Below are positions 8,576-16,939 of a stretch of DNA of 64,000 nucleotides, piece by piece. Under the pieces are notes generated by a model. The model saw nothing but the letters and a program-made list of their open reading frames with translations. It was not told the origin of the DNA and did not search any database. A program made the translations under genes and the position numbers. Position 1 is the stretch's first letter. Each line of letters starts with the position of its first letter. Source of the DNA: Streptomyces lincolnensis (lineage in GTDB: Bacteria; Actinomycetota; Actinomycetes; Streptomycetales; Streptomycetaceae); the NCBI RefSeq assembly GCF_001685355.1, contig NZ_CP016438.1:4278001-4342000 (forward strand), given 5' to 3'.

Positions 8576-9379
8576 TCACATGTCGAAGACGGCCGTCACA
8601 GGAGCGTGGTCCGACCACCGCTCCTCGTGGCTGGCGGCCCGCTCGACGTACGCCTTGACGGCACGAGCCGCGAGCCCGGGCGTCGCCACGGCGAGGTCGA
8701 TGCGCCAGCCCGTGTCGTTGTCGAACGCCCGCCCCCGGTACGACCACCACGTGTACGGCCCCGCCACCTCCGGATGCAGCGCCCGCACGACATCGACGTA
8801 ACCGCCGTCGGTCTCGTCGAGGACCCGGCTCAGCCACTCCCGCTCCTCGGGCAGGAACCCGGAGCTCTTCTGGTTGGCGCGCCAGTTCTTCAGGTCGGCC
8901 TGCTGGTGGGCGATGTTCCAGTCGCCGCAGACGAGGACCTCGCGGCCGTCGGCGGCGGAGCGCTCGCGCAGGTCCTTGAGGTGGGCGAGGAACTCGCCCA
9001 TGAAGCGCACCTTCTCGTCCTGCCGCTCGGTGCCGACCTCCCCGGAGGGCAGGTAGAGGGAGGCGACCGTGACACCCGGCAGGTCGACCTCGACGTAGCG
9101 GCCGCTCGCGTCGAACTCGGACGAGCCGAAGCCGACGCGGACACGGTCGGGCTCGCGGCGGGTGTAGAGGGAGACACCGGCACGGCCCTTGGCGGTCGCG
9201 GGGGCGTGCACGACATGCCACCCGTCGGGCGTACGGACGTGCTCGGGCAGCTGCTGGGGCTCCGCGCGCACCTCCTGGAGGCAGAGCACATCGGCGGAGG
9301 TCCCGGCGAGCCACTCCACGAAGCCCTTCTTCGCGGCGGCACGCAGCCCATTGACGTTCACGGAGGTCACAGTCAGCAC
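8576..9379 (-). CDS. xth: Exodeoxyribonuclease III
   Basis: 267-residue Mg-dependent AP endonuclease / 3'-5' exonuclease of the ExoIII/APE1 family, acting in base-excision repair. Diagnostic motifs run in order: TSVNVNGLRAA at the N-terminus, LQEVRA (metal-binding Glu), GDWNIAH (Asp/Asn) and a C-terminal RWSDHAPV (catalytic Asp-His). The length is standard for the family. It is transcribed alone, divergent from the GNAT gene at 9446 with only 66 bp between them. Confidence 0.95.
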   Translation of the reverse strand: MLTVTSVNVNGLRAAAKKGFVEWLAGTSADVLCLQEVRAEPQQLPEHVRTPDGWHVVHAPATAKGRAGVSLYTRREPDRVRVGFGSSEFDASGRYVEVDLPGVTVASLYLPSGEVGTERQDEKVRFMGEFLAHLKDLRERSAADGREVLVCGDWNIAHQQADLKNWRANQKSSGFLPEEREWLSRVLDETDGGYVDVVRALHPEVAGPYTWWSYRGRAFDNDTGWRIDLAVATPGLAARAVKAYVERAASHEERWSDHAPVTAVFDM

Positions 9380-9419
9380 CCCGGCACCCTACCGGCACAC
9401 TGGACTCTGTCCCGTTCTG

Positions 9420-9446
9420 GAATGAATTGATATACGGTATTCAACA
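9420..9446 (+). promoter_or_regulatory. AT-rich leaderless-type promoter of the GNAT gene
   Basis: An unusually AT-rich block just before ATG 9446 contains TATACG (9431-9436) as a possible -10 hexamer, nine bases from the start codon, inside an ATAC-g-GTAT dyad. No Shine-Dalgarno sequence precedes the ATG, which fits a leaderless or near-leaderless mRNA. Confidence 0.4.
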
Positions 9447-9928
9447 TGATTATACGTCAACTGCCCTTCGACCACCCCGACGCGGTCAAGCTCAACGACC
9501 AGGTCCAGGCGGAGTACCACGTCCGCTACGGCGACGGCGGCGACGCCACCGTCCTGGCCCCGGAGGACTTCGAGCCGCCGGGCGGTGTGTTCCTGATCGC
9601 GTACGACGAGACCGGCGCCCCGGTCGCCACGGGCGGCTGGCGTGCCCAGGACGCGAACGAGGAGGGCAACCTGGACGGGGACGCCGAGCTCAAGCGGATG
9701 TACGTCGTCGACGCGATGCGCGGCCGGGGTCTGGCCCGCCGCATCCTGGCCGCCCTGGAGGAGGACGCCCGCGCGGCCGGCCGCAGACGCATGGTCCTGG
9801 AGACCGGCGACCAGCAGCCGGAGGCCATCGCCCTCTACACCTCCAGCGGTTACGGGCCGTGCGCCAAGTTCGGCTACTACCGGCACTACGAGTCGAGCCG
9901 GTGCTTCGCGAAGCCCCTCACCCCCTGA
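9446..9928 (+). CDS. GNAT-family N-acetyltransferase
   Basis: 160-residue Gcn5-related acetyltransferase. The acetyl-CoA loop is visible as MRGRGLARRIL, preceded by the beta-4 strand ELKRMYVVD and followed by IALYTSSGYG and a C-terminal aromatic strand. Substrate unknown. There is no ribosome-binding site, so the ATG is probably at or near the transcript start. Its last 11 bases overlap tail-to-tail with the response-regulator gene on the other strand. Confidence 0.88.
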   Translation: MIIRQLPFDHPDAVKLNDQVQAEYHVRYGDGGDATVLAPEDFEPPGGVFLIAYDETGAPVATGGWRAQDANEEGNLDGDAELKRMYVVDAMRGRGLARRILAALEEDARAAGRRRMVLETGDQQPEAIALYTSSGYGPCAKFGYYRHYESSRCFAKPLTP

Positions 9929-10586
9929 GGTACGCCAGCACCGCCAGCACTCTCCGGTGGACGTCGTCCGCCGGAGGCAGGTCCAGCTTGGTGAGGATGC
10001 TCCCGATGTGCTTGCCGACGGCGGCCTCCGACACCACCAGCGTGCGCGCTATCGCGCCGTTGGACCGGCCCTCGGCGATCAGCGCCAGCACCTCCCGCTC
10101 GCGCGGGGTCAGCCGCGCGAGCGGATCCCGCCGCCGGCGCAGCAACTGCCGTACGACCTCCGGGTCCACCACCGTGCCCCCGGCGGCGACCTTGTGCAGC
10201 GCGTCCACGAACTCCTCGACCTGGCCCACCCGGTCCTTGAGCAGATAGCCGACACCGGTGCCGTCACCGGAGTCGAGGAGCTCGGCGGCGTAGGCCCGCT
10301 GCACGTACTGGCTGAGCACCAGCACCGGCAGCCCGGCCCGCTCCTCGCGCAGCCGTACGGCCGCGTGCAGCCCCTCGTCCTGGAAGCCGGGCGGCATCCG
10401 GACGTCCGTCACCACGATGTCGGGCCGGTGCTCGGCGGCCGCCGCGAGCAGCGCTTCCGCGTCACCGACGGCCGCCACCACCTCGTGGCCGAAGCGGGCG
10501 AGCAGCCCGACGAGGCCGTCGCGCAGCAGCACGCTGTCCTCGGCGAGGACTACGCGCAGGGGTCGGTCGACGGTCGTGGCCGGCAA
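9918..10586 (-). CDS. LuxR-type two-component response regulator
   Basis: 222 residues. The receiver domain begins LRVVLAEDS with the phospho-acceptor Asp in IVVTDVRMPP and the conserved Lys in GYLLKDR. A C-terminal LuxR/NarL helix-turn-helix follows (LTPREREVLALIAEG). No ATG or GTG is in position; a TTG at 10586 with GGAGA five bases upstream is the best start and overlaps the kinase gene by 37 bp, so the two are co-translated. It probably controls the divergent ABC exporter genes. Confidence 0.9.
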   Translation of the reverse strand: MPATTVDRPLRVVLAEDSVLLRDGLVGLLARFGHEVVAAVGDAEALLAAAAEHRPDIVVTDVRMPPGFQDEGLHAAVRLREERAGLPVLVLSQYVQRAYAAELLDSGDGTGVGYLLKDRVGQVEEFVDALHKVAAGGTVVDPEVVRQLLRRRRDPLARLTPREREVLALIAEGRSNGAIARTLVVSEAAVGKHIGSILTKLDLPPADDVHRRVLAVLAYLRG

Positions 10587-11827
10587 GGGATCTCCACACG
10601 CAGCAGGGTCGGTCCGCCGGGCGGGCTGGACAGGGAGAGTGTGCCATCGAGCACCGACACCCGGTCGGCGAGACCGGTGAGCCCGGTGCCGTGCGCGCTG
10701 TCGGCACCGCCCCGTCCGTCGTCGCGGATGTGCAGGGTCAGCCGTCCGTCGCCGTATCCGCCGCTGACGGCGGCCCGGTTCGCGCCGCTGTGCCGGGCGA
10801 CGTTCGTGAGGGCCTCGCCGACGACGAAGTACGCGGCGGATTCCACCGGTTGGGGAAGACGCTCGGGGAGGTGGAGGTCCAGGTCGACGGGGACCGGGCT
10901 GCGGTCGGCCGCGTCGGCGACGGCGGCTTCGAGGCCGTAGTCGGTGAGGACCTTGGGGTGGATGCCGTGGATCAGCTCGCGCAGGTCGGCCAGCGCCCGC
11001 CCGGCCTCCGCGTGCGCTGATGCGAGTTGGTCGGCGAGCGGTCCCGGCGGTGCGTCCAGGCGGGCCAGGCCGAGGCTCATGGTGAGAGCGACGAGCCGCT
11101 GTTGGGCGCCGTCGTGCAGATCGCGCTCGATGCGCCGCCGTTCCGCCTCGAAGGCGTCCACCAACCGTGCACGGGAGCGCACGAGTTGAAGAACATCCTC
11201 GGTGTCGTCCTTCGAGGACAGCACGGCCCGCGCCAGCTCCGCCCGCGCCCCGGCGACAACTCCCAGCGCGTAGGCGCCCGTTGCCAGCAGTACGAGCCCG
11301 AGCGCGGCCACCCCGAGGGCGCCCGGCCAGGTGTCGACGGTCCACAGCTTGACCGCCTTCGCCTCCCCGTCGAGCGCCAGGAACACGGGCGCGGCGACCA
11401 TCGACAGCGGAATCCCGGTCGCGCCGAGGACGACCAGCGCGTCCAGCGGCCACAGCACCAGCCCGAGCAGCACGGCGTACGCCAGTTCCCGCCAGGTCGC
11501 GGTCTCCCGCACTCGCGTCACCAGCCACGCCCACAGCCCCGGCGCGTCCGGCACCCGATGCCCGCCCCCGCCCGCCGGCCCCATCCCCGTCACCCGCAGC
11601 CGCCACCGCTCCACGGCGGCCACCGGGATCCCGGCCAGCGCGGTCAGCACCAGCAACGGCAGCCCGAGGAGTACGACGGCCAGCGCGCCGCCGACGACGA
11701 GCCCGCCGAGCACCACGACGAGCACGACCGCGCCGAACACAGCCCCGCCGGCCAGGTACGCGGCCGCCCGCCAGGGCCATGCCGACCTCAGGTATCCACG
11801 CCCCGCGAGGGCCCGCCACACGTTCAT
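10550..11827 (-). CDS. Sensor histidine kinase, HisKA_3 type
   Basis: About 425 residues from ATG 11827. The N-terminal half has four hydrophobic segments arranged as two pairs, typical of kinases sensing through the membrane with little extracellular loop. The dimerisation/phospho-acceptor helix is visible as DLHDGAQQRL. The ATPase has an N box (LTNVARHSGA), DDGRGG and GTGLTGLADR. It forms a two-component pair with the overlapping LuxR regulator. It is divergent from an ABC exporter, an arrangement common in antibiotic or envelope-stress detoxification modules; the inducer is unknown. Confidence 0.92.
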   Translation of the reverse strand: MNVWRALAGRGYLRSAWPWRAAAYLAGGAVFGAVVLVVVLGGLVVGGALAVVLLGLPLLVLTALAGIPVAAVERWRLRVTGMGPAGGGGHRVPDAPGLWAWLVTRVRETATWRELAYAVLLGLVLWPLDALVVLGATGIPLSMVAAPVFLALDGEAKAVKLWTVDTWPGALGVAALGLVLLATGAYALGVVAGARAELARAVLSSKDDTEDVLQLVRSRARLVDAFEAERRRIERDLHDGAQQRLVALTMSLGLARLDAPPGPLADQLASAHAEAGRALADLRELIHGIHPKVLTDYGLEAAVADAADRSPVPVDLDLHLPERLPQPVESAAYFVVGEALTNVARHSGANRAAVSGGYGDGRLTLHIRDDGRGGADSAHGTGLTGLADRVSVLDGTLSLSSPPGGPTLLRVEIPCRPRPSTDPCA

Positions 11828-11873
11828 GGGATCACCGTAGGAGCTGGACAGGGACGCGGCCATCGGCCTGGGC

Positions 11874-11912
11874 GGAGACCTGGGGGTATGCCTGGCCCTA
11901 CCCCAAGTCTCC
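11874..11912. promoter_or_regulatory. Inverted repeat between the two-component system and ABC genes
   Basis: Arms GGAGACcTGGGGgTA and TACCCCAaGTCTCC lie in the 174-bp gap between divergent kinase and ATPase genes; one substitution and one extra base break perfect symmetry. The inner GGGGTA-n10-TACCCC resembles a dimer site for a NarL/LuxR regulator. It is the best candidate target of the adjacent regulator. Confidence 0.5.
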
Positions 11913-12001
11913 CTCCAGCCGCACTGATTCGCGGGCCGGTCGGGGGTTGGCTGGACCCTCCGGAACCGAGCGGATCACAACGGGTGGGAGACGAGGCCGA
12001 C

Positions 12002-12775
12002 ATGAGATCTCAGGCGATCGAACTGCGGGACGTGCACAGGCGGTTCGCTTCGGGCGGCGCCGCGGTGGCCGCCCTCGACGGCGTCACGCTCGCCCTCCCC
12101 CGGGGCACCTTCACCGCCGTCATGGGACCGTCCGGCTCCGGCAAGTCGACCCTGCTGCACTGCGCCGCCGGCCTGGACCGGCCCACCTCGGGCTCGGTAC
12201 GCCTCGGCGAGACCGAGCTGACCGCACTGAGCGAACGCCGACTGACCCTGCTGCGCCGCGAGCGCGTCGGCTTCGTCTTCCAGGCGTTCAACCTGCTGCC
12301 TTCCCTCACCGCCGCGCAGAACACCGCGCTCCCGCTCCGCCTGGCCCGCCGCCGTGTGCCCCGTGCGCGCGTTCTGGAAGCGCTGCGCGAGGTGGGCCTG
12401 GCCGACCGAGCCGGCCACCGCCCCTCCCAGCTCTCCGGCGGCCAGCAACAACGCGTCGCCCTCGCCCGCGCCCTCATCACCCGCCCCGAGGTCCTCTTCG
12501 CCGACGAACCGACCGGCGCCCTGGACTCCCGCACGGGCCACCAGATCCTCACCCTGCTGCGCACCCTGGTCGACACCGGGAGCACGACGATCGTGATGGT
12601 CACCCACGACCCGACGGCCGCGTCGTACGCCGACCGGGTCGTGTTCCTGGTGGACGGGCGGGTGCACGGGGAGTTGAGCGGGGGGTCGGCGCGGGAGATC
12701 GCGGGGCGGATGGCGGGATGGGAGACCAAGGCCCCATCGAAGACCACGCGCCTGTCGGAGGCCACCCCGTGCTGA
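12002..12775 (+). CDS. ABC transporter ATPase, LolD/MacB type
   Basis: 257 residues. Walker A GPSGSGKST, Q-loop FVFQAFNLLPS, signature LSGGQQQR, Walker B VLFADEPTGALD and switch VTHD are all present and in order. This type pairs with FtsX-like permeases that drive export or extraction of peptides and lipids without a transport pore. The stop overlaps the permease start by seven bases. ATG 12002 has GGGAG upstream. Expression is probably controlled by the divergent two-component system. Confidence 0.95.
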   Translation: MRSQAIELRDVHRRFASGGAAVAALDGVTLALPRGTFTAVMGPSGSGKSTLLHCAAGLDRPTSGSVRLGETELTALSERRLTLLRRERVGFVFQAFNLLPSLTAAQNTALPLRLARRRVPRARVLEALREVGLADRAGHRPSQLSGGQQQRVALARALITRPEVLFADEPTGALDSRTGHQILTLLRTLVDTGSTTIVMVTHDPTAASYADRVVFLVDGRVHGELSGGSAREIAGRMAGWETKAPSKTTRLSEATPC

Positions 12776-15252
12776 GCATCGCCGTACGCGGGCTGCGTAC
12801 CCGCTGGACCACCTTCACCGGTACCTTCCTGGCCCTCTCCCTCGGTGTCGCCCTGCTCACCGTGATGGGCCTGGCGCTCGCCTCCTCCGCCGACGCCCCG
12901 GAACGCAAGCCGGAACGCTTCGCGGCGGCGCCGGTCGTGGTGCGCGGCCAGGACACCCTGCGCGTGCCCACGCCGATCGGCGAACGCACCCAGAAGCTGG
13001 CGCACCCCCGACCGGTCCCGGCCCGAACCATCGCCGCACTGCGCGCCCTCGGCCGGGTCGTCGAGGACCGGACCTTCCCGGTACGAGCCCCTGGGGCACC
13101 CGGTGACCTGGTCGGCCACCCCTGGTCCACGGCCGCCTTCGCCCCGTACGACCTCACCGCGGGAAGGGCACCGAGCGCCCCGGACGAGGTCGTGGCCACC
13201 GGAGACTGGACGACCGTGGGCCAACGGCTGCGCACTCCCGCGGGCCCGGTACGCGTGGTGGGCACGGTGCGTGTACCGGGCACGGTCGACACCCCCGGCT
13301 TCGAGAACGCCCTCTTCTACACGGACGCCCGCGCGGCCCGCCTGTCACCACGGATCCCCCAAGTCGTCGTAACGGCAACCCCGGTGGCGGTACGGAAGGC
13401 GGCCCCCGGCCTGAACGTCCTCACCGGTGACGCCCGACGGTTCGCGGACGCCGATCCCGACCGGGACCGCGAGGCGCTGACCGCGCTGAACGCCCTGTTC
13501 GGCACGGCCGGCGGGGTCGCCGGGTTCGTGTCGGTGTTCGTCGTGGCGTCGACGTTCGCCTTCGCGGTCGCGCAACGGCGCCGGGAGTTCGGCCTGCTGC
13601 GCACCGCGGGCGCCACCCCGGGCCAGATCCGCCGGACGGTGGTGACGGAGGCCCTGCTCGTCGGCGTCCTCGCCTCCGCCACGGGCTGCGCGCTCGGCGG
13701 ATACGCCGCCCCGCACCTGGCCTCCCGGGTCGTGGCCGGCGGCCTGGCCCCGGCCTGGTTCACCATCGGCGACCATGCCTGGCCGTACCACCTGGCCTTC
13801 TGGACGGGCCTGCTGGTGGCCCTGTGCGGAGTGCTGGCCGCGTCCTGGCGGGCCGGCCGGACGCCTCCCACCCAGGCGCTGCGCGAGGCCTCGGTCGACA
13901 CCGGCACGATGACCCGCGGCCGCCTGCTCACCGGCGCGGCCCTCCTGCTCACCGCGGCGGTGACCCTGGTCCTGGCCCTGCTCACCGACCCGGGCGACCT
14001 GTTGCACCGCAAGACCTACATCAGCCGCCCCATGCTCCTGATCACCGCGACCGCCCTGCTCTCCCCGGTCCTGGTCCGCCCCTCGATCCGGCTCCTCACC
14101 TGGCCGGCCACCCGGCTCCCCGGCGCCACCGGCCTCCTGGTCCGCGAGAACACCACCACGGCGCTGCGCCGCACCGCCGCCCTCACGGCCCCCGTCCTGA
14201 TCACCGTCGCCCTCACCGGCTCGTTGCTGGGCGCCACCGCGACCCTGAACGAGGCGAGGACGAAGGAACTCCGGGCCCGCACGACGGCGGACTTCGTGGT
14301 GACACCGACAGGAGCGGACGACGGCACCGGGACCGGGACGGGCCTCACCGCGCGGACCGTGGAACGCCTGCGCGCACTGCCGGGCGCCGAGGTCTCGGTC
14401 ACCGCTCGCAGCGCGGTGTACGTCCTGGAGGACGACGTGGCCCTGATCAGGTCCGAGGCCCGCGCGGCCACCCCGGAGGACCTCGCCGCGACCACGCACC
14501 TGCCGCTGACGTCGGGCCGTCTCGCCGACCTGGACGACGACTCGATCGTCGTCAACGAGGAGTGGGCCGAGCACACGGTCGGCGACCACGTCACCGTCCG
14601 ACTGGGCGACGGCACGCCCACCACCCTCCGCATCGCCGCGGTGATGCCCACCGGCACCGGCGACAACGGCGTCTACATCACCCCGGCCAACGCCCCGTCC
14701 GCCCCCGTCGACCGCGTGGACGTGAAGGTCGCCGCCGGCGCGGACGCGACCACGGTGGAGGCGGCACTACGACGAGCGGTGGGACCGGCCCCGACCGCGG
14801 AAGCCCAGGTCCTCACGAGAACCGCCTGGCTGAGAACCGTCTCCCCCCGAACCGACGACACCACCCGCCTCGGCTTCTTCCTGGTCCTGGGCCTCGCCCT
14901 GCTCTACACCGGCATCTCCCTGGCGAACACCCTGCTCATGTCCACCTCGGACCGCACCGGCGCCCTGCGCTCCCTCCGCCTGACGGGAGCCACCCGCGGT
15001 CAGCTCCTCGGCCTGGCGGTCGCGGAGTCCCTGACGATCGTCACCCTCGGCACCCTCCTCGGCCTCCTGGCCACCACCGTCAACCTCCTCACCCTCACCA
15101 CCGCCCTGACCCTCCTCTCCGCACCCCCCACCCTCCAACTCCCCTGGCTCCCCCTCACCACCACAGCCCTCGCCTGCACCCTCCTGGCGACAGCCACCTC
15201 ACTGCTCCCCCCACCCCGCACAAACAAAAAAAGACCCCGCCCGATCAACTGA
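12769..15252 (+). CDS. ABC transporter permease, FtsX-like, two-repeat
   Basis: 827 residues from GTG 12769, inside the ATPase stop. The layout is an N-terminal membrane helix (TFTGTFLALSLGVALLTVMG), a large extracytoplasmic domain, three helices, a linker, then a second extracytoplasmic domain and three C-terminal helices: two FtsX modules. Conserved cytoplasmic motifs RREFGLLRTAGATPGQI and GALRSLRLTGATRGQLL follow the first helix of each module. Such large permeases work with one MacB-type ATPase in peptide-antibiotic efflux or sensing systems. The stop codon lies inside the hairpin of the opposing tRNA terminator. Confidence 0.92.
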   Translation: MLSIAVRGLRTRWTTFTGTFLALSLGVALLTVMGLALASSADAPERKPERFAAAPVVVRGQDTLRVPTPIGERTQKLAHPRPVPARTIAALRALGRVVEDRTFPVRAPGAPGDLVGHPWSTAAFAPYDLTAGRAPSAPDEVVATGDWTTVGQRLRTPAGPVRVVGTVRVPGTVDTPGFENALFYTDARAARLSPRIPQVVVTATPVAVRKAAPGLNVLTGDARRFADADPDRDREALTALNALFGTAGGVAGFVSVFVVASTFAFAVAQRRREFGLLRTAGATPGQIRRTVVTEALLVGVLASATGCALGGYAAPHLASRVVAGGLAPAWFTIGDHAWPYHLAFWTGLLVALCGVLAASWRAGRTPPTQALREASVDTGTMTRGRLLTGAALLLTAAVTLVLALLTDPGDLLHRKTYISRPMLLITATALLSPVLVRPSIRLLTWPATRLPGATGLLVRENTTTALRRTAALTAPVLITVALTGSLLGATATLNEARTKELRARTTADFVVTPTGADDGTGTGTGLTARTVERLRALPGAEVSVTARSAVYVLEDDVALIRSEARAATPEDLAATTHLPLTSGRLADLDDDSIVVNEEWAEHTVGDHVTVRLGDGTPTTLRIAAVMPTGTGDNGVYITPANAPSAPVDRVDVKVAAGADATTVEAALRRAVGPAPTAEAQVLTRTAWLRTVSPRTDDTTRLGFFLVLGLALLYTGISLANTLLMSTSDRTGALRSLRLTGATRGQLLGLAVAESLTIVTLGTLLGLLATTVNLLTLTTALTLLSAPPTLQLPWLPLTTTALACTLLATATSLLPPPRTNKKRPRPIN

Positions 15253-15261
15253 TCGGACGGG
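15221..15261 (-). terminator. Terminator of tRNA-Ala
   Basis: Twelve-base arms (15236-15247 and 15250-15261, one mismatch) with a two-base gap. On the minus strand they are followed by a T-rich tract, the complement of the A-run at 15221-15231. This is a clear intrinsic terminator for the tRNA transcript. It overlaps the last codons and the stop of the ABC permease on the plus strand. Confidence 0.8.
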
Positions 15262-15303
15262 ATCTCATCAACTACCCCGAGTTTCCCCGGGAAGTTGTTG
15301 CGG

Positions 15304-15377
15304 TGGACCTGAGGGGATTCGAACCCCTGGCCCCCTCGATGCGAACGAGGTGCGCTACCGGACTGCGCCACAGGCCC
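15304..15377 (-). tRNA. tRNA-Ala (CGC)
   Basis: The minus strand folds as a cloverleaf: a 7-bp acceptor stem (GGGCCTG/CAGGTCC), a D arm with AGTCCGGTAGC, an anticodon arm CCTCG-TTCGCAT-CGAGG with anticodon CGC, and a T arm AGGGG-TTCGAAT-CCCCT. The G3:U70 pair, the alanine identity element, is present. Discriminator base is A; the CCA end is not encoded (CCG follows). It reads GCG codons, abundant in this genome. Confidence 0.95.
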
Positions 15378-15492
15378 TTGCAACGAGTGAAACTCTAGCA
15401 TCCCCGTCCGGGTGCTTGGAAATTCGTTCCCGGCTGGTCAGGGAGGGCCCGGTCGGGCCTTGATCCTGCTGGTGGGGCGCCCGGAGGGCGGG

Positions 15493-16755
15493 TCACTCGT
15501 TGGCGGCCCGCGGCCGGTCGCCGTCCTCGTACTGGTCGAAGAGGGGGGTGCGGCCGCGCTCGCGGGCGCGGCGGGCGGAGGCGGCGCGACGCGCGTCACT
15601 GCGGTCGTCGGTCGATGGCCTGTCCTCCGAGTCGGAGGACGGTTCCTCCGATCCCCCGTCGCCCGCGCCCGACTGCGCCTCCTGCTCCGGGGTGGCGGAG
15701 CTGGACCGGGCCGAGCTCCAGGCGTCCGGCGCCCCGAGGTCCACGTCGGAGGTGGCGCGTGGCGCGACGGGCGCGGTCACGTAGGTGGGCAGGGGCACCG
15801 GGACCGGGTCCCAGCTGTCTCCGTGGGCCGGCCGCTGCTGGCGCTCGCGCTGCTGGTCGACCCACTCCGCGTGGTCGGTCTGCTCGACGAGCGCGCGCCG
15901 GTCGGCGGCCAGCGCCGACAGTCCGGGGTCCGTCTCGGGCTCCGGGCTTTCGTCCGGCTCCTCGGAGTCGGCGCTCGCGTCGACCGTCACGCGCCGACGC
16001 GGCTGGCGCGAGCGTTCGCGCAGGCGCTGCGCGGCGGCCTCGGCCCGACGCCGGTCCATCTGGTAGGCGAAGCGCCGGCGCTCCTGGGAGCGCAGATGGG
16101 CGATGTACGCGCTGAGCAGCACGGCGGGCACACCGGGCGCCCACAGGAACGCGAGCCCTCCGACCGCGGCGACGATCGCGCCGAGCGTGAAGGCGAGGAA
16201 GAGCATGACCGTCGTACGCCGACGGCGCGCGAGCACCTTCGTGCGCCGGGCGCGCGCGGCGGCCGCCTCCTCGGCGGGCGTGCGCCTCGGGGCCGACACC
16301 CGCTTCCGCGCCGGTGCGGCACCGGACCGCGGTGCGGCGCCGGACCGCTGCGCCGATTCGGGGTGCTCGTCGCGCACGGACTCGCGCTCCGGTTCACGCG
16401 CGGGCTCACGCGCCGCTTCGCGCGCCGGTTCCGAACGCTCCGCGCCGGGCGCGCGCACCGATGCCTGTGTCCGAGGACGGGTCGGGGGCATGGCGAAGGC
16501 CCGGACGTCCACCGAGTCGGTGACGGCGTCCGGGTCGGCGACGCCGGACTCCCCCTCCTCGGTGGAGCGCGCCCGCAGGTCCTTGGCGTATCGGCGCTCC
16601 ATCCCCGCCCGGCCGGACAACAACCGGATGGCCGTGCTGAAGCGTTCCGTCGGACGGGCCTCGTTCAGCTCGTCCTGCCTACGGAGCCACATCGGCACCA
16701 AGTAGGCGGCCCAGGCCCCGACAATGACTGCGTAGATGAGGCCGCTGCTGCTCAC
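15493..16755 (-). CDS. sepX: SepX/GlpR-type divisome membrane protein
   Basis: 420 residues. One N-terminal membrane helix (GLIYAVIVGAWAAYLVPMW) leads into a conserved stretch (RRQDELNEARPTERFSTA, then RRYAKDLRARS). A long acidic/Arg-rich disordered linker follows, then a hairpin of two membrane helices near residues 185-225, and a long, poorly conserved acidic tail. This architecture and the linkage to galU, a MoeA-like gene and a RimJ-like gene match SepX of Streptomyces, a septation protein, and GlpR of Corynebacterium, the membrane receptor for the gephyrin-like protein Glp. The name rests on remembered sequence and synteny, not on an alignment. Confidence 0.75.
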   Translation of the reverse strand: MSSSGLIYAVIVGAWAAYLVPMWLRRQDELNEARPTERFSTAIRLLSGRAGMERRYAKDLRARSTEEGESGVADPDAVTDSVDVRAFAMPPTRPRTQASVRAPGAERSEPAREAAREPAREPERESVRDEHPESAQRSGAAPRSGAAPARKRVSAPRRTPAEEAAAARARRTKVLARRRRTTVMLFLAFTLGAIVAAVGGLAFLWAPGVPAVLLSAYIAHLRSQERRRFAYQMDRRRAEAAAQRLRERSRQPRRRVTVDASADSEEPDESPEPETDPGLSALAADRRALVEQTDHAEWVDQQRERQQRPAHGDSWDPVPVPLPTYVTAPVAPRATSDVDLGAPDAWSSARSSSATPEQEAQSGAGDGGSEEPSSDSEDRPSTDDRSDARRAASARRARERGRTPLFDQYEDGDRPRAANE

Positions 16756-16939
16756 GCCTCACACGGTAGAGGGGTTTGCGTGAGGCCATCCGCCAATTGA
16801 GTCGGTGTGTCGCACGATCTGGCTGATATTTCGAGCTTTTTTTGTGACGGATGCGATCAACAGACCGCCGAGGAGGCGAATTCAATGCCCTCAGGTGGTC
16901 ATCCGCCGATCATTATCGAACATTTATTCAATTTCCCGG

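Noticed and set aside
10550..13224. Long open frames antisense to, or extending upstream of, the kinase, ABC ATPase and permease genes
   Set aside because: High-GC shadow frames: Arg/Pro/Gly-rich, no start signals, and overlapping genes with clear family motifs.
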